From Bugulina stolonifera (Eukaryota; Bryozoa; Gymnolaemata; Cheilostomatida; Bugulidae): a stretch of 64,000 nucleotides of DNA. Below are positions 58,158 through 64,000 of the stretch, in pieces. The notes beneath the pieces were generated by a model, which was not told the origin of the DNA, ran no database searches, and worked only from the letters and a program-made list of their open reading frames with translations. The position numbers and the translations under genes are program-made. Position 1 is the first letter of the stretch. Each line of letters starts with the position of its first letter. The DNA lies in NCBI GenBank assembly GCA_935421135.1, contig OW285190.1, forward strand, positions 15,634,501-15,698,500. Reading direction: 5' to 3'.

Positions 58158-61100
58158 ATGACATCTAATGATAAAGAAGAAAGTCTACGTTTGACTGAAG
58201 AATGCAGTGGCAGAAAACTGATACTACAGGAAGACAGGCTACTTGACTCTGAAGAGAGTAGCTTTACCAGCACAGGGCAGGTAATGTCATGTGATGCCTT
58301 GCTTCACATTACAGACATATAATCATTATACTTGGATAAAAATTATTTAGGGATATGTGGTCTGTAGTGTTATAAGGTTTCATAGCATATTAATGAAATA
58401 AACAGGTCAATTAGAGGCATTTGTTGTCAAATAACAATAAAAATTATTAATTATTTGCCTGCCAACTAGTTATAGTCATGTATATTAATACCAACTTCTG
58501 CTGAAATAAATAAATTGATATTAGTGTCACTCAATCTACATCCTCTGTAAGTAGATTATTATAATTCATTGATGAAATATTGTGCAATGTAACACAACGT
58601 AACGCAGCTCTGTGTAGTGTAAGGCCAGAGCTCTAAGTGTAGGCCATGAGTTCACAATTCGCAACGGAATTTGGCGAACTTCATGGCATGGAGAGTGGCC
58701 AGCGATATCTATCCTTAACATATTATTAATAAGTACATTGTATTTGCATCTGGGAAGCTCCCACTGTAACCGCATCTTCAGAAAAGTATAACAACAGCAT
58801 TGAATATTCTCGACTCCCATAAGCAAAAGTCAATAATGCATTATTGACTTTTGCACTGTCAAAATGCTAAAAAGTCTGCAAAGATAAAAATCTTTTTTGC
58901 ACAATGACATCTAGCATTAGACCAACTTCAGTTGGATCACTGAGTGGTTCGTTGGAAACGCGGGCACCTGTGCGTTGGTATGGTCAAGCACGAGTATACA
59001 CTAAAATAAAACACAATATATTATACAGCTTGATACTGTGTATTACTACAATAGTTGGATACAGTAAGTTAATTTATGTTAGCAAAATAAATTATTTGAA
59101 TGCGTTATATAATAGCATAGTAGTACAATATATTAATGTAATATTATCAGTAGTAGAATAGAATTATAGAAATGTCATGTTGCACAATAGTGTACATGTA
59201 ATACAGCAGTGTAGTGTAGTAGTGTAATAATAATAATAATATCTGTGGCGCCAAACACAATTCTTTAACGTGGCTGCCCAATAGCAGAGCTAGTTGAGGG
59301 GCCACCACGGCTTCTAGGGCTGGATATTATTATAGCTCGACACGGCACAGAGGGAAAACCTTCTTTGGGACAAAAACCTCCAGGTCATTGGCAGGACTCG
59401 AACCCACGTCCTTGCAGATAACTTGCGTCATTGCTGTAAGACTAGAGTGACTAGCGCTAGACCACTCGGCCACCAAGACCTTACAATTGCGTAGTAGGGC
59501 AGTAGGGCAGTAGGGCAATGCAGTAGTGGTAGTGGTCGTGTAATAATAGTAGCACAATACAGTGTAATATAATATTTGTGTATCTGGTTTATACAGATTT
59601 GGCAAAATCTTCTTGTTCTGGAATTGGGAATCTTTATTCTATCTGGATCTTCTCTTGCCCTGCTCCAGCTTCAGTCAAGTCTGTTTACCAAAGATGGAAT
59701 GGGTGCAATAATATTCGCTATAGTGAATGGCTTTGAGATACTATCAGTGCTATTTCTGACTACTCCAACAATGGCAGCTTTAGGTAATTCATGTATTATT
59801 CATTTTGTGCACTTCTGAGCCTTCTAGACGGGGAAAGTGTGAGCTTAGAAGTAAATTCAGCAACGTAACTGTGCCGTTTTATGTTGACTTTGGTTAAAGA
59901 TATGAAATTTTTCTTTAGATCGCATAATACATTTATATTAATTGTATTATTCTATGGGGAGTAGCATCACACAGTGGTCCATTTATGCAAATGCATCTCT
60001 CTCATTGTCCCATCAAAAAGAGATATAGTGGTTGCAGCGAATTTAATATGTTTCTGTAACTGACTTAAATTTCTTACAGATGTGAACTACAGTACATATA
60101 CATGTATTTATGTAATTTGATAAAGTTTTTGCTTGTTTCCATCGAATGATTGAATAGTTAAAAAAAGCAAGCAAATTGCTTGATGCTACTATATCTATAA
60201 TTGATGGAGGTGATTTACCCCAATGTTAGTTTCACGACAGCTGCAAAGAACGAATAAATACCCCAATAGAAGGAAACAAATTTCTTACACTTGATCGTTA
60301 GCCTATATAAAAACTTTATAATCTTGAGAAAATTGCTAAAAGATTGAATTGTAAATTATACAGTAATTATTTTTAAAGTCTAGCTGTGACATATTGCAGG
60401 TTCGAAATGGACTATAGTAGCTAGTATGATTACGTTTGCCATTTATAACGTGGCGTATTTTCAAGCTGGATGGGAAATGTTCATACCTACTGGAATATTG
60501 CGAGGCTTAGGCTCGGCCGTATTTGTAGCACGGGGTCACTACTTAAACACAGTAAGTATTTTATTAAGAATTTTTGAATATTTGAAATTCATGGGAAGAT
60601 TTAGGTATTTGGGGAAGTTACGATGATTGATTGGTCATTCTCATTGACTATTTAGCATCCAGGAAATAATTTAGGTATGAAACTTGTTTTTCATCCATGA
60701 AGGCACCAGTCTGTGACTGAGGCTTCAACCCAGGGCCTACGGCGCCTATATTGCCTAGCATAGTGAACAGAATTCTAAGAAGCATTGTAATATATAAAAA
60801 ATAGCCAAACCCCCTAACACCCCCTATACATGCATAGCACCCTAATACAATGGGTGCGGACTTGTGTAGGACTTGTCTGCAAATGACAATAATGTTATAC
60901 TTAAGTTTGAATTGAAATTTAAAATTGGCCAAATCTATTAATTTATCTTGACCTGTTATGTCTGTTTTCTAACAAGTAAATTTTTAAGGAAGTTGACAGG
61001 TCTCTATTATAATTAGAGAGACATTCATTTTAAGTTGCAATTTCATTATTTTTCAAATGTTTTAGTCAAAGTTTTAACGCCACACACAAAAGGCCAGCAA

Positions 61101-63841
61101 ACAGTTAATGTACTACCAATTAACTTACGAGTATATTAATAGGAATATAGCCTAATATAAAACACTTGAGTATTTGTAGCTTGCTCACAGTTATGCCAAG
61201 CTAGAAGAAATATCGCAAGATGCTGCAGCGAGTCTTGTATTTGGGGTAGCCGAATGCCTATATAAATCGTGTAAGTTAAATTTTATAATAAACCCTATTA
61301 ATACATAAACTCTCTGAATCTTTTAAAAGTTGTTAAATATGCAAATTTTTAAAAATTTTGTAAACTTAAACTTTTGTCAGCATTTCTATCTACATGTACA
61401 TCATCAGCGTTGAAGCAACTATATGTAAACATTTGAATGTAACTTGAGATATTCAATTTGTACAACTTCAACCAAAATTTCTTTCCATAGCAACCTATAA
61501 TGTCATTGACCACTTGATTGACAGTATTTTACCACTAGGCATTATTTCAATTGCGTGTAGACGCTGCACATTGCCTATACGATAATCTGTATTTTCGTTT
61601 AAATATTAATCTGCAGCTGCCATATGGGGGAATGTAGTATCCAGTGAAGTGCTGACACCAACCAATTTGACGTCAGCAGTTGAACCTCTATCTCCATATG
61701 TAAGTAGTATTCATATTGGAATCATATTGGGCTTTACGTAGTGCATAAATATGAGGTATTAATAAAGATAATACGAGATTTTCTCTCTGTTTTAGGAATT
61801 ATCTCTCTGTGGAATGAACTTTTGCCCAGATGATGCTGCTAAAAGTAAGCACTTGGAAGAGCCATCTAAGAAACAGGTAGGTAATTGTTATATAATTTAC
61901 TCCTAGAATATTTTTATTAACAGAGCTGCAGACTAGATACCACAAATGCATTCACAAAATTTGTAAAATAATAGTCTTATGTGATTACTTGAACAAGGTA
62001 AATTTCAATCTTGGTAGAATTTATTCATGACTTGGGAAGTGTTGGAAAGCTGTGTCTATATTTCAGCATTTCAGCAAACTTCTGTAATGCTGAAACGTGT
62101 ATGATTTTTTATAACATAGTTTAAATAATAATATAGTTACATGCTTTTTTTTTTATTTCAATCTTGCATTTCCTTGTAGCTCTACATGCTAGCTGGGATC
62201 TTCACAGGATGTTCATGCCTAGCTGTTCTGTTAGTTCTCTTCCTCCAACAACTGCCTTCTGAGAAGAAAAAAAAGTTCCTCTGTTCAAAAGAAATTTGGC
62301 AGTTAGAGAAAGTCCTTACTGCTTTTCTTCTCTTTAAAGATTCTAGATTGATTCTACTGATACCAATATCTACACTAACAGGAATGATGCGAGGAACTTT
62401 CTTTGCTGACTTTTCGGAGGTAAACTCCTCCAAACAATAAAAAAGAAAACTCACTGGCTGATACTCCTTGGCGTGACCAGCCCCTTGCAGCTTGCACTGC
62501 CAGGTGCCAGTGCTGGCCAACTCTCAGTGAGAAAAGCCCAGATGACATGGCTTTTTAGCAGGGGTAGAGGAGTTGCCTTAAAGCCATGCTACTTGCATGA
62601 CTCTAAGGACTTATATGAGGCACAGGAGAGATTGTAGTTGGATGCTCTTCCTAACGTCACCATGACCAGGATTCTAACCACTAGGCCACGCGGCTCCCTC
62701 TACCCTTCTGACTGATACATGGCTACAAATTATGCAATTCAGCTTTGTTATTACCATTTCAACTTTTGTAGGCGTTTATCACATGCCCACTTGGGAACTG
62801 GTGGGTTGGATACGTTGCCATATGCTATAGTGCGGTAGATGGTATTGGATCTATAGTCCTTGGAAGAACTGTTAAATATGTTGGACGATGTTTAATCTTT
62901 GCATTAGGTAAGTAGATGTATATAAATGCCGACTTTAAATATATATCAACTAACAGAATTTAACTGCTATTGCATGTTAAATCACTGAGTTAAGTGCTAA
63001 TAGAACTCGCTGTAAAAACTAAAATTTAAGGTTGAGCTTCATACCTTGCAAAGTAAAGTGCTTGCCATCCTCTTGCTATTGTGATGTAGTAGCGCTATAT
63101 TGTTTCTTGTAACAGCGGCTGTAGCAAATGTGGCAGCACTAGTTTCTTTACTGTTCTATCAAGTGGAAACAAACAGGATATATACTTACTTCCTACTCGC
63201 TAGTGTGTGGGGCATAGCAGATGCTGCCTTAACGGTTCAACTTGCTGGTAAGTACATAAACACTATGTGCATTTACAACTGCATTGACTTCATTCACTGT
63301 ATTATAGCCTTATCCCAAAGCTCATCTGATAATACATATAACATTGACTGCTCTGTACAAAATTCATAGAATATCTAGAGTTATCTTACCATACTTTGCT
63401 CATTGAATTAAGTGGACCGTTGAGTAGTATGACTTATATAGTCAGATTTTTATTACAGGGATTGCTTACAAGATTGAAGTGTTTGCAATGTTTTCATCTG
63501 TGCAGGGTTGACACTTTAACTGACAGATTTATGGTAATTTATTCCTATATGTTTTTACTGTACAAACTGTTGTATTTTTAGCACTGTATGGAGTATTATT
63601 TAAAGAGAACAGTCAAGCTGCGTTTGCTATCTTCTGTCTTTGGAAATCTGTTGGATATGTCATTTCCTTCTCTATTCAGAGTCACCTTTGTATATCTACT
63701 AAGATATATCTACTACTGGGCATAGTGATTGCGGGATTTACTGGATATGTAGCTGTGGAAATCATTGAAAAGAGAAAGACAAGAGAAAATAGAGTTTTGG
63801 AAGCACTATGTCCCTTTATCTGCTGTAAAACTCACAGCTAA
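58158..63841 (+). CDS. UNC-93-like multi-pass membrane protein, ten exons, complete
   Basis: Model (494 aa): 58158-58280, 59597-59783, 60400-60551, 61180-61270, 61617-61699, 61796-61876, 62180-62419, 62772-62907, 63116-63247, 63582-63841. All junctions obey GT-AG and phase. ATG 58158 opens a 41-residue hydrophilic N-terminus (MTSNDKEESL). Family landmarks follow in order: a first helix ending LQLQSSL, a second-helix segment starting DGMGAIIFAIVNGFEILSVL, GLGSAVFVARGHYL, YAKLEE, SSAIWGNVVSS, a Cys-containing loop (LCGMNFCP), GMMRGTFFADFSE, GYVAICYSAVDGIGS, SVWGIADAALTVQL, ALYGVLF and LWKSVGYVISFSI. The UNC-93 family belongs to the major facilitator fold. The founding worm protein regulates a two-pore potassium channel and vertebrate UNC93B1 carries Toll-like receptors, but which role applies here cannot be told. 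The length fits the family. Introns contain SINE-type insertions. Confidence 0.93.
58932..59065 (+). other. Possible alternative exon in intron 1 of the UNC-93-like gene
   Basis: An acceptor-like CTTCAG (58931) precedes an open frame (GSLSGSLETRAPVRWYGQAR) with a GTAAGT donor at 59064. The acceptor phase does not fit exon 1, which joins 59597 cleanly on its own. It would need the weaker donor at 58258. Probably not used, or an alternative N-terminus. Confidence 0.2.
59330..59482 (-). mobile_element. SINE derived from a class II (Leu/Ser-type) tRNA
   Basis: The minus strand reads GTCTTGGTGGCCGAGTGGTC (box A). Box B is GTGGGTTCGAGTCC, followed by CCAATGAC, which nearly pairs with the start as an acceptor stem. 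The 75-base gap between boxes and the irregular middle exclude a working tRNA. A non-tRNA tail follows. It lies in intron 1 of the UNC-93-like gene. Confidence 0.75.
60655..60810 (-). mobile_element. Single-armed relative of the 52.7-kb tRNA-like foldback
   Basis: TTTTTCATCCATGAAGGCAC and CAGTCTGTGACTGAGGCTTC with CAACCC match the TTTCATGGATTTG and CCCTGACTGGGGTTTGAACCC blocks at 52.7 kb. GCCAAACCCCCTAAC at 60807 is the complement of GTTAGGGGGTTTGGCC at 52644. It lies in intron 3 of the UNC-93-like gene. Confidence 0.7.
62450..62698 (-). mobile_element. tRNA-derived SINE, copy 2
   Basis: The minus strand begins AGGGAGCCGCGTGGCCTAGT and GGTTAGAATCCTGG (box A region). It contains CGTTAGGAAGAGCATCC, the core shared with copy 1 at 8365-8611. 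It lies in the intron between exons 7 and 8 of the UNC-93-like gene. A clear target duplication was not found. Confidence 0.75.
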
Positions 63842-64000
63842 CCATAAGGAAGGGCGTTCAACAACTATTTTTGTAAAATGGCTACACACTAAATTGTATA
63901 ATAATAGGATAAGCACCAAGAGGCCATTGGTAATAAAGCAAAGTTGTCATCTCTCTGTTAAATTGAGAAGACAAATCCCGCAATAGTATGGGAGATGAAT

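Noticed and set aside
59330..59482. Functional tRNA gene of Leu/Ser type on the minus strand
   Set aside because: The boxes and acceptor ends are tRNA-like, but the anticodon and variable arms do not fold normally and a non-tRNA tail follows, so it is called a SINE.

Overview
Organism. This is nuclear DNA from an animal. The genes are split by short GT-AG introns, and the window holds paired-like homeobox genes, C2H2 zinc fingers joined by TGEKPY linkers, and an UNC-93-like membrane protein. It also carries SINEs, an LTR retroelement, a Ginger-like DNA transposon and a hAT-type MITE. The sequence is AT-rich. An invertebrate is likely and an early-branching one such as a sponge is possible, but nothing seen here fixes the phylum.

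Layout. 1-4080 has no supportable gene. 4190-6717 (+) is a three-exon paired-like homeobox gene. 6718-11200 is intergenic, with a dispersed repeat and a SINE flanked by a perfect 17-bp duplication. 11215-35343 (+) is a local cluster of C2H2 zinc-finger genes. It runs as a decayed copy (A), three tandem units (B, C and a broken, chimeric D), a 13-finger gene (E) and a Cys-rich open frame. Unit B has been hit twice. A 5.2-kb LTR element with near-identical LTRs (13777-18995) encodes only a gag-like protein. A 6.84-kb composite Ginger-like transposon (19829-26670) carries an integrase/OTU gene that is now frameshifted. The sister units B and C act as natural empty-site controls for both insertions.

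35.8-44.3 kb is a two-copy tandem duplication of roughly 4 kb rich in satellites, poly-G and a long hairpin. 44551-45631 is a hAT-like MITE with an exact 8-bp target duplication. 46822-48979 (-) is a second paired-like homeobox gene. My splice model places a 540-bp, 15-bp-unit minisatellite inside its second exon, so that it encodes 36 copies of a pentapeptide like RHSPT. 49.8-50.4 kb (-) may be a small gene. 51.0-51.84 kb is a 16-bp-unit minisatellite. 52.68-53.0 kb is a foldback made of two inverted tRNA-like sequences. 54893-55381 (-) is a possible two-exon, two-TM gene. 58158-63841 (+) is a complete ten-exon UNC-93-like gene.

How the pieces relate. The zinc-finger and homeobox genes are putative transcription regulators. 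The zinc-finger N-terminal exons repeatedly carry short psi-K-x-E (SUMO-type) motifs, and homeobox gene 1 has one too. Almost every intron in the zinc-finger and second homeobox genes is phase 1, which lets exons be duplicated or exchanged without frame loss. Exon models were built by eye from splice signals and phase. No expression data or database searches were available.
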